Part shown: positions 22,866 through 36,050 of the stretch, piece after piece
Position numbering within the stretch: position 1 is the stretch's first letter
Layout of the letters: the number at the start of each line of letters is the position of its first letter
Origin: Xiphydria camelus
Lineage: Eukaryota > Arthropoda > Insecta > Hymenoptera > Xiphydriidae
Assembly (NCBI GenBank): GCA_963678675.1
Contig: OY783197.1
Coordinates: 28,331,470 to 28,395,469 of the forward strand
Reading direction: 5' to 3'
DNA length: 64,000 nt
Program-made: the position numbers and the translations under genes
The notes under the pieces: generated by a model
What the model saw: only the letters and a program-made list of their open reading frames with translations
Told to the model about the DNA's origin: nothing
Databases searched by the model: none

Positions 22866-23717
22866 TACTGAGATAAAAATGGCATATTCAATTAAATCGG
22901 CGCACTCTCTCTGAGAACGAAATTTAGCCGGTCGAACGAAATTGTTTGCGTTGAAGATTAAATCGATTGATCATTGTGTGTTTGGTTGGACTGCATGTAA
23001 TTGGAATGATTGGATTTCTTTGTTTCATTTGATAAAGTTCATTTTTTTGATATAAGTACGTCTACCAATTCGACCTCACTGCTTCGTGAAATTAATCCGA
23101 AGTTGGTTTTAAATTTCATTGAACTAATCATTATATGATCGACTGGACTGAATGGAGTTGGAATAATTAAATTGCTTATATATAATTATTAAATAAAATT
23201 CGTTTTGTTAATATAGTATACATTTAGCAATTAAACATCACCGTTTCGTTAAATTAATCTGAATTGGTTTGTCTTGACAAAAGTTTTTTTTCAGACGAAC
23301 AGCTGAAGTAGATAGTGTGAATTATAATACGTTGAGAAAAAAATCATTTGATTCAACTAAATTTTGAGGTAACGGATGGCCAACTAAATATATAATTTAC
23401 TTAAATAAACATTCAATCGAGACAGCTAATTATCAAATCACCTCAACTGAATTTTCATTACTCAAGATACACATTTCTTGCAATTACTATATATTTTCTT
23501 GGCAAATTTATTCTCAGCGCGTTTACGGGTTAAAACCTTCAGAATCATTGTAGTTGCTTCGACAAATAAATTTGATTATATAACGATTAGCGCTATATCG
23601 AAGGAGACATACTGCGGTCAATTCAAGTCAATCATCAGTCCGAGAGTAACTAGATCTGCATTCCCCGTCCGTAACCGCTGATTTGGTCGAATCTACTACA
23701 TTTTTTTTCTCACTGTA
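22866..23717. mobile_element. family I element, long copy I2
   Basis: The left end (GGCATATTCAATTAAATCGG) and right end (GAATCTACTACATTTTTTTT then CTCACTGTAC) match both ends of the 230-bp element at 49811-50040. The right 200 bases align along their length (GTTGCTTCGACAAATAAATT). The extra interior of about 600 bp is AT-rich and carries its own repeated ATTAATCTGAA and TCATTATATGATCGACTGGA-like text. Confidence 0.5.
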
Positions 23718-24383
23718 CTTTGGTGAACGATTCATAAAGTGTATGGCACATATAGCGGGGCGCGGTAAACGTGGGCGATACTCGATGGGATTTCGGGTCA
23801 CGGGTTGATGGACGGCGTACGGTAAATCACAATCAAGGATTATCCATCAATGACTCGCGCCCTGGGGGTCCCTCTAATACTCTCTTTCTCTTCTTCATCT
23901 TTCTCACGGGAGAATTTCGTCGATTCTAAACGCTACAGTCGGCCCCGGCGATTTGTACCGTAATTACAGGAACGCATGTACTCGCCTCATTGTGGACGTA
24001 AACCGTAGGACGCGTAGGAAAGCTCCACGATTCACCCGCCGAACGAAATCCATTGTTAACGTTAATTAGCTGCCAATTAGCGGTCAGCTTCGAAATTCAC
24101 GGGCAAGTAGCTGCTGCCAGGCAAGCCCGTACGTACACATATGTGTGACTCGGTACGTGTGTATATAATTTATGCGGAGAACGTACCACAGTCCTGGCTT
24201 CACGACGTCGTACTTAAATACGAGGCAATTTCTCGATTTTAGTACGGCACACGTGTGCTTACATAATCCACTTATGACACCTTATCTAATTGGCGGTTTC
24301 GCAACACAGCCTCCGAGCTACATCGTCTCTGATCGACGATACATTCTTTAATCCTCGAAGTGGCTTCGGTGATAATCTGATAC
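23718..24383. other. gene-free stretch
   Basis: No gene or clear repeat. Confidence 0.5.
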
Positions 24384-24810
24384 AGGGTGTCCGGTACAAT
24401 TCCATAACGACGTTTAAGTACTCATCAAGGACTCGTTAAGGATTCTTTCGGGATTTTTCACGACGTGAAACGATCAATGATAAGCTGTGCGAGAGGTGGA
24501 TACGTTATTATGTGATAAGCGAATAAAACGACCCGTGCAATGAAATTACGAGAATATTTATTAAGTGAACAAACGTACCGTGCCTATTCGCTTATCAGTC
24601 GCTGCCCGCTGCTCGATGCGCCCGGTCCAACTTAGACTTTAGTCTTTAAAAAATGCAGTGCTTTGGTAAAACGAACGAAAAATAAATTTTTAAGGATCTA
24701 CACAAAAATGCAAGTACATTTTCAGAACTCTTTAAGGACTAGCAAAATCCAAGTACTATTCAAGTAGATACTTTAAGGATTTCAAGGACTGCTTGACACT
24801 TTGTAATAAT
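24384..24810. repeat. degenerate CAGGGTGTCC element
   Basis: Starts with CAGGGTGTCCGGTACAATTC, which resembles the end of the 20.2-kb element. Short motifs such as AAGGACT and TTTAAGGATT recur inside. A hairpin GATAAGCGAATA / TATTCGCTTATC lies at about 24515-24598. No right terminus could be found. Confidence 0.35.
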
Positions 24811-24923
24811 ACTTGATCGCTTGATAATATCAATGGCATCTCCTATAAATTGCAAATAGCAAGCAAATAAAAATGATTGAAGCGAATAGAGAGCAAATAA
24901 AAATTATTGAAGCGAAAATCTAC

Positions 24924-25156
24924 ACGGAAAAAAAATAAATCGTATCATTTACAAATTAGTCTGTGGTAAATTTCGGGGTAAAACTAATTTATCGTTACGA
25001 CAACCATAATTTTGGTAAAAATTGTAGCAACTCTTGCAACTTCTACAAATTTTACTGCAATTTTCACCCAAGTTGTGTAGTTATCGCAACGATAGATTGC
25101 CTTGTCCCAAAGTGTACCACAAACTTTGTAAATGCCGCGATGTTATTTTTGTCCGA
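24924..25156. mobile_element. palindromic MITE
   Basis: Left arm CATTTACAAATTAGTCTGTG pairs with right-arm CACAAACTTTGTAAATG, and the arms continue through ATCGTTACGACAACCA / TAGTTATCGCAACGAT. Outer ends CACGGAAAAAAAATAA and TTATTTTTGTCCG also pair. Confidence 0.6.
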
Positions 25157-25644
25157 CGTATGAAACAGTTTTCCCCAATTTCCAGCCCGCCCTCGACCCA
25201 GCCAACCCTGATTTCGGATTCATACGACGCTCCCCGTGTTTCCTGCCATCGATTTTCTCATCGCCAATGACGATCGAGCGACGTCACTCGTTGTAGAAGG
25301 CACGGGAGAACGTGAGGAGACTTCCCAATCCTCCGTCCAATCCGTACGCCTAGCCATTATTCCACTCCCGTAACGTCGTCCCGTCTAACGACAGCTTTAG
25401 CACCGAATGGGATCATCTCGAATCGACGATATATCGGCTTTTAATCTCCGAGATGGCCACCGCGACGACGACGACGTCCCACTGATACCCGTCATTAATA
25501 AATCCCTCATTTGGAGGGGCGACGTGCTCAGTATACGCCACGTCGTTTTTCCACCCTGAACCTCAAAATTTTACCTGAATTTTCATAGCATCTGTACCTT
25601 GAGGAATCATTCGGAAAGAAATTTCGGAGAGATTTTAAAATATG
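25157..25644. other. gene-free stretch
   Basis: No gene or repeat recognised. Confidence 0.5.
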
Positions 25645-26075
25645 TATACGCACGTATATCGTCGGTCTTATCACGTAAGGGCGTATCTTAGAAAATTTGA
25701 AAATTGAGTTAAGTCCGCCAATAGGTTGCTCTCTCTCTCTCTCTCTCTCTTAAGCTTTACATTTGTATCTCACGACCCGGCGTACCTCAACATTGTATAC
25801 TTTTGCTCCCCGTATATATTTTTCGTCGTATCTCAAAATAATCAAAATTTATATCTCACGTATAGCAGGCCTAACTCAGGATAGGCCCATACGTGTGATT
25901 GAAAAGGCATTCAAGCGCATGATTTTCTACATTAAAAAAATCACCAAGCTATACAAACAATTGCAGGACTTATTCACAATGAAAAATCGTGAAATATTTA
26001 GAATCGCTCTCCTGAGAAATCATCAAAACTGAGATACGCCCTTACATGATTAAACCGACGATACGTGTATGTATC
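25645..26075. mobile_element. element with about 35-bp inverted ends
   Basis: CGTATATCGTCGGTCTTATC plus GTAAGGGCGTATCTTAG (25654-25692) pairs with CTGAGATACGCCCTTACATG plus ACCGACGATACGTG (26029-26067). The interior has a (CT)n run at about 25730-25750 and no gene. The overlapping 89-codon frame shows no domain. Confidence 0.65.
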
Positions 26076-26098
26076 GAGGTCAGGCTCCCCACCTTTTA

Positions 26099-26291
26099 CA
26101 CTGAGAAAAAAAAAGATTAAAATTTATTCCGTTAGAAGGATAATCTGAGTACGAAAGGTAAAACAGATCAAAAATTATCCCTCCAGGGTATAAAATTTAG
26201 CCTTCCTTAGAATAATTTTCGATCCACTTCACCTTTCGTACTCAGATTATCCTTCTAACAGAATAATTTTTAATCTTTTTTTTTCTCAGAG
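26099..26291. mobile_element. family C MITE, copy C1
   Basis: A 193-bp palindrome with arms built on GATTAAAATTTATTC and GAAGGATAATCTGAGTACGA. Ends CACTGAG / CTCAGAG are flanked by TA on both sides. A second copy lies at about 28478-28654. Confidence 0.7.
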
Positions 26292-26964
26292 TAGAACTAA
26301 ATAAGAGCATTTTGTGTGTGGACGTACTCCGTGCGCCATCCCCTCCAAACGAGGGTGACATCCAACACCGCTTGATCCATCCGGAATAAAAAATCTCACC
26401 CGCGCGCAAACCAGGGCGTCGCCGATAAAATAAGAAAGCGATCTTAACGAATCGCCCGACGACTTTCCCAACTTCCTCGTCAACATTCAACCCCGACGTG
26501 CGACCAGCCCCGCGCGCATCTGCAGGAATCCTACTGCCAACGCTCCCCCCTCGCCCCCGGCGCGCCGATAACCCCGGACCCTCTCTCTCTCTCTCGAGGG
26601 TGGGTTAAACGTCGGCGCATCCGAGCGCCGGGTCGATGCCGGAGTAGAGCGGAGCACCCCAGCAACCCCGCGCCGCGTGCTTCCAGCGGCGCGACGTTTC
26701 GCCTCCTTCGTTTCCGGTTCCGTTTATGCAAACGGACGCGAGGTCCCCGGTGGCCGAGCCTGTGCGTCCCGCGGGACTGACGGATGGCCGCGACGCGCGA
26801 TCGTCGATAACGGGAACGGCTAACGAAGTGTGGCGGAAGCGAAAATCGATGGAACCGAGGACGGGCTTCGCACTGCGCACGTACGTACGATGTGGGAGCG
26901 GTGGAGGGGGGGGGGGTACAGCCGAGCACTCGGCGACTGTCGACAACAGCGACTATTACCGTGC
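26292..26964. other. gene-free stretch
   Basis: GC-rich sequence with a (CT)n run at about 26580-26595 and a G run near 26908. The long frames on both strands (up to 193 codons) overlap each other and lack domains. Confidence 0.5.
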
Positions 26965-27170
26965 GTATATATGCGTATATATGTATGCATTTGCATACCG
27001 CGCATCGCGTGCGTGTAAGGGGATCGCGAGGTCCGTGGGTATATTGCCGCAGAGTTCCGGGGGTGGCGGGGGCTGTGCTCCAGTTAGGGCTGATCGAAGT
27101 GGCTGTACACAAGTGTTGTCGCGTGGGCGTAACGTTCGTCGAGTTACGCTCGACGGCGAGCTCTTCGGTG
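26965..27170 (+). repeat. diverged direct repeat, left copy
   Basis: Shares blocks with 28085-28290 in the same order and orientation: GTATGCATTTGCATACCGCG with GTATTTGCATATACCGCG, then CTGATCGAAGTGGCTGTACA with CCGATCGAAGTGGTCAGGCA, then GTGTTGTCGC. The blocks are separated by unlike sequence. The function and class are unknown. Confidence 0.45.
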
Positions 27171-28084
27171 GTATATATAGGGTTGCGATGCGCGTATGCG
27201 TGGGACGGGGGATGATGTTTGCAGTGAAAAAAGAAAGTTTGACTCGCACGGTGACGCTTATAGAGGGGCGGTAGGTGAAGGAGACGGTGACGATGTTAAT
27301 ATTGAAGAAGAAAGTTTGATTCGTACGATGCACAGTTGGTACTTGTACCGAGAGAAGGGCGGATAAAGTTTAGAGCGGAGAAGAAAAAGTTCGCCGGATA
27401 CGACGACGATAAAAGATGCGTCGTTACACAACCAAGGCTCTTGTTCGGCCAGATGTTCGAAAATAGTGGGTTTTATTGACTCGTTTGAGAAAAATGACCA
27501 AAAAATGAGGAATCCTCTCTCCTCATCGGAGTATTGCGAAGGGATGAGAAAAAACGGTGTAACGGTATTTGTAATAAATTAGATAGAGTGTTTTGAAGGA
27601 ATAATATTGATAGAATATGATCGAGATTTGTTATCGAAATAATTTATTTTCACGAGAACATATCGAAATTGCGAGGTATGGAAGATAACAGATTAGATCA
27701 CTCTTTCAGGAACAAATACCTTGTGACAAGCCTGTTCTCATACCACAAGAAAAACGCGCAATGATACCAATTGCTCGTTACACACCACCATAACGATTTA
27801 CAGAATCCGGGCGTCGATAACACGACACTGAGAATTCATATGAATTATTGCTGCGTATCAGCGACAGGAAGATATCGTGAAATTATTCGACGAATCGAGG
27901 GACGAAATCTTAAAAATAACGACTTGATGATTTTTAGAAGCAAAGATGACTTTCTACTGAGTGACTTTATTGAAAGAAAATAGCCAACCAAAATGAAAAT
28001 TATCCATTGGAAGCCCCGTATAACTAAACTTTGCGACATTTGCATCGGGCTTCCGGGTCTGCAATGTACCCTATGCATTGCAGT
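27171..28084. other. gene-free stretch
   Basis: Short GAAAGTTTGA-TCGTACG text recurs at about 27232 and 27311. No gene seen. Confidence 0.45.
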
Positions 28085-28290
28085 ATGTATTTGCATATAC
28101 CGCGTATCGTACGCGTCGGAGGATCACGAATTCGTGATACCGGCATCGAGTACAGTTTAGCCGACGGGAGCCGGAGAGGAATGGTGATACGCGGGGCTAC
28201 ACGCGTCCCACTTAGGACCGATCGAAGTGGTCAGGCACGTGTTGTCGCTCCGGGGGTGCGACGCGCACGTGTTTACGACTGCTCTCGTTG
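28085..28290 (+). repeat. diverged direct repeat, right copy
   Basis: The partner of 26965-27170, about 1.1 kb downstream. The conserved blocks carry the same spacing within a few bases, so a duplicated unit is more likely than chance motifs. Confidence 0.45.
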
Positions 28291-28319
28291 CGCGCGACAC
28301 GCGATAGATATGCCCAATA

Positions 28320-28654
28320 AGTAGTAAAACTATTTGCTGGTATGGCAAACATTTTTAACGAAAAAAAAATCGCTGCGATCTTTATTTGCTACATCTTGTG
28401 CCGCCATAAATAATATTTTCGTCAGGATCGCAAAAAGTTCTCAGCAAAACCCGGATTTTACTGAGACTGCGCTGTGTGTGAGAGAGAGAAAAAAGATTAA
28501 AAATTATTCCATTTTAGAAGGATAATCTGAGTACGAAAGATAAAATAGATCAAAAATTATCCCAAGGAAGGTTAAACGTTAAACCCTAGAAGGATAATTT
28601 TTGATCTATTTTACCTTTCGTACTCGGAATAATTTTTAATCTTTTTTTTTCAGT
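28320..28654. mobile_element. family G remnant followed by family C copy C2
   Basis: 28320-28475 is family G (GGATCGCAAAAAGTTCTCAG, ACTGAGACTGCGC). From about 28478 to 28654 a family C palindrome follows, with arms GAAGGATAATCTGAGTACGA and its partner CCTTTCGTACTCGGA. Compared with C1, part of the right arm is missing. Confidence 0.6.
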
Positions 28655-29069
28655 GTGCATAATCATTTTTTCCGTACCTACACGTTCGATGTATCGACGC
28701 TGTCCCGCTTTCGAAATCTCCGAGGAGATTCGATATGAGTCGAGAGAGAGAGAGATCTTTTTCTCTCTTGATAAATAGCGGATTCCCCCGCGCCTCGTCG
28801 CAGCGACGACGCGCCGTTTCATTTCTGAAAGATCGATCCCGCCGCGCGCGCGCTCGCTCTCCACGCCGGATGTGTACGGCCATTACGCGGGGCCGATGTC
28901 TGTCCGCACGTGACCCCCGACGCGCGAGGCGCGCACTTGTGCCCGCGGAATAATCGATATACAACCGAGTACCGCGCGCGCGCGCGCTACACCGCTGTAA
29001 AGGGTCGAACGAGCGTTTCAACATCTCCGCGGCGCGTCGATACGCGATCGATTCGATATGTTATAGCTG
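28655..29069. other. gene-free GC-rich stretch
   Basis: A (CG)n run lies at about 28974-28987. Frames are arginine-rich shadows. No gene seen. Confidence 0.5.
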
Positions 29070-29292
29070 CACTGAGAACAAAATTTACTTGATCGAAATA
29101 AACGTGCCTTTGGACAGTCCCAAGAGCGTATTTATTCGATTTAAATGAATCTCGGTTGGACGCAAATATTAGACTATTGAATTAATTAGACGTTATTTGA
29201 ATCAAATCGATATTCATTGAAATCGAACAAATATGCTCTTAGGACTATCCAAAGGCACGTTTATTTCGATCGAGTACATTTTTTTCTCAGTG
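29070..29292. mobile_element. family B MITE, copy B2
   Basis: A 223-bp palindrome with ends CACTGAGAACAAAATTTACT and a matching right arm ending TTTTCTCAGTG, flanked by TG on both sides like B1. The central loop is in opposite orientation to B1. Confidence 0.75.
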
Positions 29293-29639
29293 TGGGAGCC
29301 GCGAGCGATCGCACGCGATGCTCGGGAAAATTCCTCGAGTACCGACGATCGCGACCGTAATCACGCGCTCATCCGGACCCGGAAATCGTCGGCGGAACAA
29401 TTCTTTCCCGCCTCTCGTCTTCGTCGCGGATCCGTCGATCGAGCGCCGCGACGCGCGAGGAGATGAAAGCCGTGTCTCGCGGGGGGCCGTAATGCAATCA
29501 CTGAAAATTGATTATGGGAGTGAAAGATTAAATGGGAAAGAGATAAAACGAAACGGGGGAGAAGATGGAGAAGTTACGTCGCGCCGAGAAACCAGTTCGT
29601 TTGTCGTTGATAAAGATTTGTTTGAATATGGCAAAATAA
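29293..29639. other. gene-free stretch
   Basis: No gene or repeat recognised. Confidence 0.45.
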
Positions 29640-29790
29640 GTATTTTCTTGAACCGAGTAAATACTCGTTAACCGTTACGGTATTTATTTGGTGCAATTAA
29701 ATCCTTCGGGGCAACCGTTTGTATTATATAAACGTTTTAATAAATAACATATATTTTTTTGTCAAATTGCATTTATTAATTCTTAATAAA
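29640..29790 (-). repeat. family K repeat, inverted copy
   Basis: Reads as family K on the minus strand. GAGTAAATACTCGTTAACCG, TATTTATTTGGTGCAATTAA and GGGGCAACCGTTTG correspond to text at 44.9-45.06 kb. Confidence 0.4.
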
Positions 29791-32235
29791 CTGTTTCCCC
29801 GGTGCCGGAGACTATTGAAATGAACTTCGACCCCGTTGAGAATTTTGATAAAAATGTGGGATTCATCAGAGACCTCTCTCGTACGAAGAAGCTGGTCAGG
29901 CTCCGAGTGGATCGCGCGCGGCCGCTCGACGGCGCCTATAAAATTCGAAGCGGCGCGCCGAATCGAGAATTTCGTGCGGAGCATCGCCACGCGGCAGAAT
30001 TTGTAGAGCGAAAGCAGGAGCCGTTAAAAGTCGAGACGAAGGACCTCTTCGACGTCCGAAACGATTGAATCGAAGGCAAATAAAACAAGAGGAAAGTAGC
30101 AACATTTCGTTTGAGAGAAAGAGAGAAGCAGTGATTTTTATTCTTGAAAGTGCAGGAGCAGTAGTTTCAAGGCAAGAAGTAGAGGTTTTATTTTAGAAAC
30201 GTTCAGCATTGCGTTATTCATATGAGACAGGATTTTTGCATTGAGCAGGAGAAACATGAAAACGATATTTAAGATTTCCATGCAATTAGTTGTGATTTAA
30301 ACAGCTTCCTTAAAATAAAAATATTTGCAAAGTATACATTTCGATATGTACGAGTCGAAATAATAAATAAATTGTAAATTCAGACTTCCCGAAATATCAA
30401 TACTTTCGATAACGTCGCGACGTTATTTTATTGATACAAACATCGTGCATTTTTCGTAGCATTTTTCTTGTCCTCTAATTGGCCATAGAAAGCGAACCTC
30501 GATAAGTTCTGTAAGTTTATGATAAAAATCAAGCATTTTACATAATCAAATAATCATTTTTGAGCCCTCAAATTAATTGCGAAACTATATATTGTAGAAC
30601 GAGCAAGAATAGGTCATTTTTGCCAAATTAATTCACGTTACGAGAGATCTCTTGCCCTTTGATGTACGAGTAAGTAATTAATTGTCTAGAATTTCAATTT
30701 TTCGATACATTCGGAAGCTTTACATTGCATTCAAAACAATTTGGATTCAAAACAGAAGCTGAGAGGTACGTTTAATTCGTCACATACGTAAAACTAAATT
30801 GATGTCCACGTGAGAGTTGTACTCTCGGGAGTGCGCGAGTTTTCCGCCTGTGAGTACAGCAACAGCCGCAAACCTGTACGCACTCGCGAATAAACGCGAA
30901 CGTTCTCGAGAGTAAAATTCTCAAGTAGTCATATACCTTATATTCACACATGTTTGTCAAATACCGATAACGTATATTATACATGGGGAAGAAGTTAGGT
31001 CTCGAAAAATTTGAAATTACATTATGAAGATTCTACATTTCCTTATCGTCAAATATGAGTCTGATTAGTTATACCAAGTTAGTAGCAAAGTAGATTAAAA
31101 TTGGAAGAAACAGGCAAGATTTCAGGTATGTTACATAAATTAATAGATGAATGTAAATGAATTTCGGCCTTTACAAATTTGAGATCCCGCCGTTAGGACT
31201 ACAGTTATTCATTATCAAGTATAAGTTCAATTAATAGCGTTCAAAGGCGTCTACCGACGTCAATTTTGACTTTGTCCGCTTCTTCATGGGTTCAGCATTT
31301 CACGAGTACGATTTCACAATATATCGTGGAAATATCGTTCGCAACGCACGCTACGTACGAAAAATGACACGCATGCGACGTAACCATCGTACTCGAGCAG
31401 TCGGGGAGAAGTGAAGGAACGCTACCTCTCCCGTGACTGGGCCGAGCAAGACTCGACTGGCGCGCGCTATAATGGGGGGGGAGCGCGCGAGGAGAGGGGA
31501 ACAGTAGTACATGCGGCGTACCCTCGACGAAATTTGACACATTCGCGACCGGCAAATTTTTTCCGTTTCTAGAGTACCGACGAAAATAATGAAATTCTGA
31601 AGGTGGTTGCCGTAAACTTGACGCGCGCAGAGGACGCGCTCATCAAAAACGCGCGTTTCTTATGAGCGCGTCCTCTGCGCGTCGTCATCGTGTGCAAAAG
31701 TCACAACTTGCCGACTGCTTTGCGTTTGCTGAGCGTCCTAATCGCGTTCAACGCGCGTCGTCAGCTAGTTCAAAATACTGACCGACGTGCCCAATGAAAG
31801 AAACGGCCACCGTATATAACTCTCAGCGCTACACGAGAGCGCTACACGAGAGGTGGGTTTGGGGGGAAGAGCGGAAAACGTATCGCTGTATACGACGACG
31901 AGAGGAGCGACTGGACGCGCGCGCGACCCACCCGGTGCCACAGATTCCGCGCACGCGAGATAAATATCGCATTCAAGGGTCGCGGGGGAGCAAGGGATAA
32001 GGGAGGCGAACATCGGTTTGTCTGGGGAATTTTGGCAGACCTCGCTGGCCCCTGTCCAGCCCATTTCCCCCAAACTCTCCGCTGTATATATGTATGTATA
32101 CCATAGACGGTTCAGCCCTGACTTATAGCGTCTTGCGCTCGCGCAATAAAAAGAGATAACGGCATGTCGCGCGATCCCCATTGACACGGTTAAGAGACGG
32201 ACCGCGCGGGATGCACGAGAACGCTCCGAAAAGTA
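29791..32235. other. long gene-free stretch with one hairpin
   Basis: AT-rich from about 30070 to 31300, then GC-rich. The only structure I see is a 65-base hairpin at 31621-31685, where GCAGAGGACGCGCTCAT pairs perfectly with ATGAGCGCGTCCTCTGC around an 18-base loop. Frames of 157 codons (31765-32238, minus) and smaller lack domains. Confidence 0.5.
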
Positions 32236-32522
32236 CACCGAGAGAAATAATTGCTAGTGTCTAAAAATGTCTCCTAAACCAAGAACGTATGATCTTAGAA
32301 ATGTTTATGAATACAAATTCTTTATAGAAGAATGTATGTCTTGATTCAAGAATACCGTCGTGGGAGCAAAATATTGTTTCCGCGCGAAGAAAAAAAGTAA
32401 TTACTCAAGCCTATCAAATATTTTCTTACACGAAGAAAACCATGCCTTGATCCTGGAATAATATCTTGTTTTTGATTGAAGAAAACCTGTTTTTTTAGTA
32501 CTAGCAATTATTTTTCTCAGTG
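32236..32522. mobile_element. family E element, copy E1
   Basis: Ends CACCGAGAGAAATAATTGCT and AGCAATTATTTTTCTCAGTG are inverted copies. Relatives with the same termini or interior lie at 49525-49690, 56198-56637 and, as a fragment, near 13.4 kb. Confidence 0.6.
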
Positions 32523-32894
32523 CAGCAGAATTTAATTCCAACCGTACGAATATCGAGTTAATTGCTCAATAAAACGAATCTCACGTCATTTCGCTAATTG
32601 GTGGGGCCCAACGTTATCTTCGCGGCATAAATTAACACGTAAAATAAAAAACAATTTAAAGGGTAATTCGTCGCAGTTGGCTCGACTCGAAGCAATGTAC
32701 GCAGCGCTATCGTATTCTCTGCATTAGCATAACAGTCGTGAGAGAACAGTGGTAATATAAAGTTGTACACCGCCGTGTCGGTTCCCACGCGCCGCGCAGT
32801 CGTCCGAGCGATGATTCTTTACCAACGGTGGCTTTATAATGACCAATACCCCCTCCACCCTGTTTCTTTCCTTCCAATCCTCGGCACCGCACGA
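32523..32894. other. gene-free stretch
   Basis: No gene or repeat recognised. Confidence 0.45.
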
Positions 32895-33722
<828 letters not shown>

Positions 33723-34364
33723 TCCCCTGATCAATGCATCCGGACGCACTTTTACTCACGCCTTCACGCATCCACACGTACGTCTAAATACAGCCACACT
33801 CGCGAGGAAATACAAAGTAGCGTCCGTCCTCGCCGAAGTTACTTCGTTAACACGCGACAAAGGACTTTCGAAGATCCCATCCCGGAGATAAGTGCGGGCC
33901 ATTCATCCTCTCCCGGTCCATTATACAATATATCGGCTACGCGCCCGCATTCTCTCTACGATTTCACCCTGCGCCGCGGCCGCGCGCGCGATTCCCGCGT
34001 AATTAACTTTTTCAATTATTGTCGTTCGATCCCGCGCGACTTCATCAATTTCTTGTCTCTCGCACGGGGGCGCGCGCGACTCGATTAGGCGCGTTAGGAT
34101 TTTTAATTGAATCGAAAACTCTGCCGGAGGCGGCATCGACGGCCGAAAAAAAAGGGTCGATTCAATATATCGGGGCTTTCACCCGCGTCGTCGACGAGAT
34201 GTTCGAACGCGGCGTTCACCGCTCGGCGGAGGGAAAAACTCCGTATTCCTTTGAGAGTGGGGCGCCGATTAATTCCCTCTTTTTTTTATTCCTCAGACTT
34301 AATGAGAGTCTCGGCAGTCTGCCGCGGCTTAATCAAAATTGCAATCACGAATTAATGTATAACT
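33723..34364. other. gene-free stretch
   Basis: GC-rich host DNA up to the left CG flank of the 7.8-kb transposon. Frames lack domains. Confidence 0.5.
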
Positions 34365-34366
34365 CG

Positions 34367-35600
34367 CCCACACGGAACAAGATATATAATATACGTATAT
34401 TTATTATCTATATATCTATAGTATATCTATATCTGCCATAGAGATGTGCTATATATCTTGAAGATATATATCACATGTTTATGATATAGACACGTACTAT
34501 ACGTATATCATACATATAATATCTGTATATTTATTATCTACAGTTTAACCTTGAATTTACGTCTAATATATGTATATTGTACGTCTAGCCTAAAGCAAAA
34601 ATTTTATTTTCGTATAGATCTTCAGTAGATGTATATATTACGTATGTTTAAGGTACAGCATGGTCCCTTCTTTATACGTATAATATACGTACATTTTTAT
34701 CTATTTCATGTTAAAAGTTATACGTTCCTGAGATAAAGTATAGGTCATCTATTACAAGTATACTGCATGTATAACTTGTATCCACGTATCACCCAGTCAT
34801 TTATGTCTACTATATGTATCCTATACGTCTATTTCAAAGAAAATATTTGATTTTCATATAGATACCCGATAGATATTTACATTAATGTGTATTGAAGGTG
34901 CAACATTAATCCCTTGCATGTACAATATGTATATCAAATTATAAAAAATTGTATTTGTTTGTATTTGTGTTTGTATGTGTTTGTTTAGCAATATTTATAC
35001 ATATTTCATATGTATACATATTACGTACGCACATTGAAGGTGTAGCATAATAATAGTGAAGGGAGCCGGCAGATCGCAACGACGCGACGAGTTTGCATTA
35101 GTGATGGACCCGTGGCGCCACTAGTCAACGGATTGTTGAGTTTCATCGACTATGCCATCTCAGCCGCTATGCCGTCTCAGACCACATTCCCCTAAACATT
35201 GTGATTTGGTTCCTACAGTAAGCATCGCAACTGAGCAAAGGTACGTTTGATGAGCATTTTTTAGAATAATTTTCATGTTTATCCGTTCTGTGTGGAACAA
35301 ACCAAATTTCCTACCGTGCAGTATATAACCTATTATTCTTTAATATTTTGGTTATTAAATATAAACGCTATCCTATTAAACGCTGGCGTTCGTGAATAAT
35401 AGCTATTAAATTTAATTATTAAGTACCTTAAAAAGACATTACGTGCCATATATGTATACACGAGAATTCGTTTTTTCCTTACATATGCGTATTAACGCGC
35501 ACATGTTTCGGTCCAATATATACGTATAACATACGTATAATATACGTATAACACGTATAATGCGCACTTCTTCCATACGTTTTTCTAAATTGAACTCTAT
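34367..35600. promoter_or_regulatory. left subterminal motif cluster and promoter region
   Basis: Motifs of the form ATATACGTATA or TACGTATA occur near 34390, 34500, 34675 and densely near 35520-35560, with many TATACGT / ACGTATA variants between. The same motifs fill the right end. In CACTA elements, short subterminal repeats bind the accessory protein or transposase, so a similar role is inferred. Confidence 0.5.
35040..35240 (+). other. candidate non-coding leader exon
   Basis: A GC-richer patch inside the AT-rich element ends in CAAAG followed by GTACGTTTG, a good splice donor at 35241. Two well-formed acceptors downstream fit it. One is TTTTTTCTGCACAG ending at 35992, 58 bases before the transposase ATG. 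The other is TTTAATTTCATTACAG ending at 38324, 23 bases before the second gene's ATG. The left edge of the exon (transcription start) is not determined. Confidence 0.45.
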
Positions 35601-36050
35601 TTTCTGATATTATTGTAGCCTACAATATTTTACGAAGCTACATCTTTTCAAGCTACTTATCGTGAGACCTTAAAGTTTGATTCGCCTACAACTACCGTAA
35701 AGATTTTGTGAACTGGTTTTATTCAATTTTTCGTTTAAAAAATTATTATTTCCCATCGTCAAAAATTATAAAAATCGTCTGTTTATTTCGTAATTATTTC
35801 AAATTACCGTACAATTAAAGTCAAACAATTAAATGAATTACAAGCAGAGTACCCTAGCAGCAGAAATATCTAATAGACGTCTGAAAGACATTTTCTAAAC
35901 GTCTGTTAGATATGCATCTAGAAGATCTTCTAGGCATCAATTATTTAGATACTTCTGCTACTATAGGGCACATCAGAATTTTTTCTGCACAGGTTTACGC
36001 AAAATAAATATATGTATAGCAGGACCAGAGAAAACCCATGATCTTGAAAT

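Noticed and set aside
27168..27180. TATATATAG promoter-like box (also near 14905, 61459 and 61663)
   Set aside because: No open exon, conserved start or transcript evidence downstream. Such boxes are expected by chance in a window of this size.
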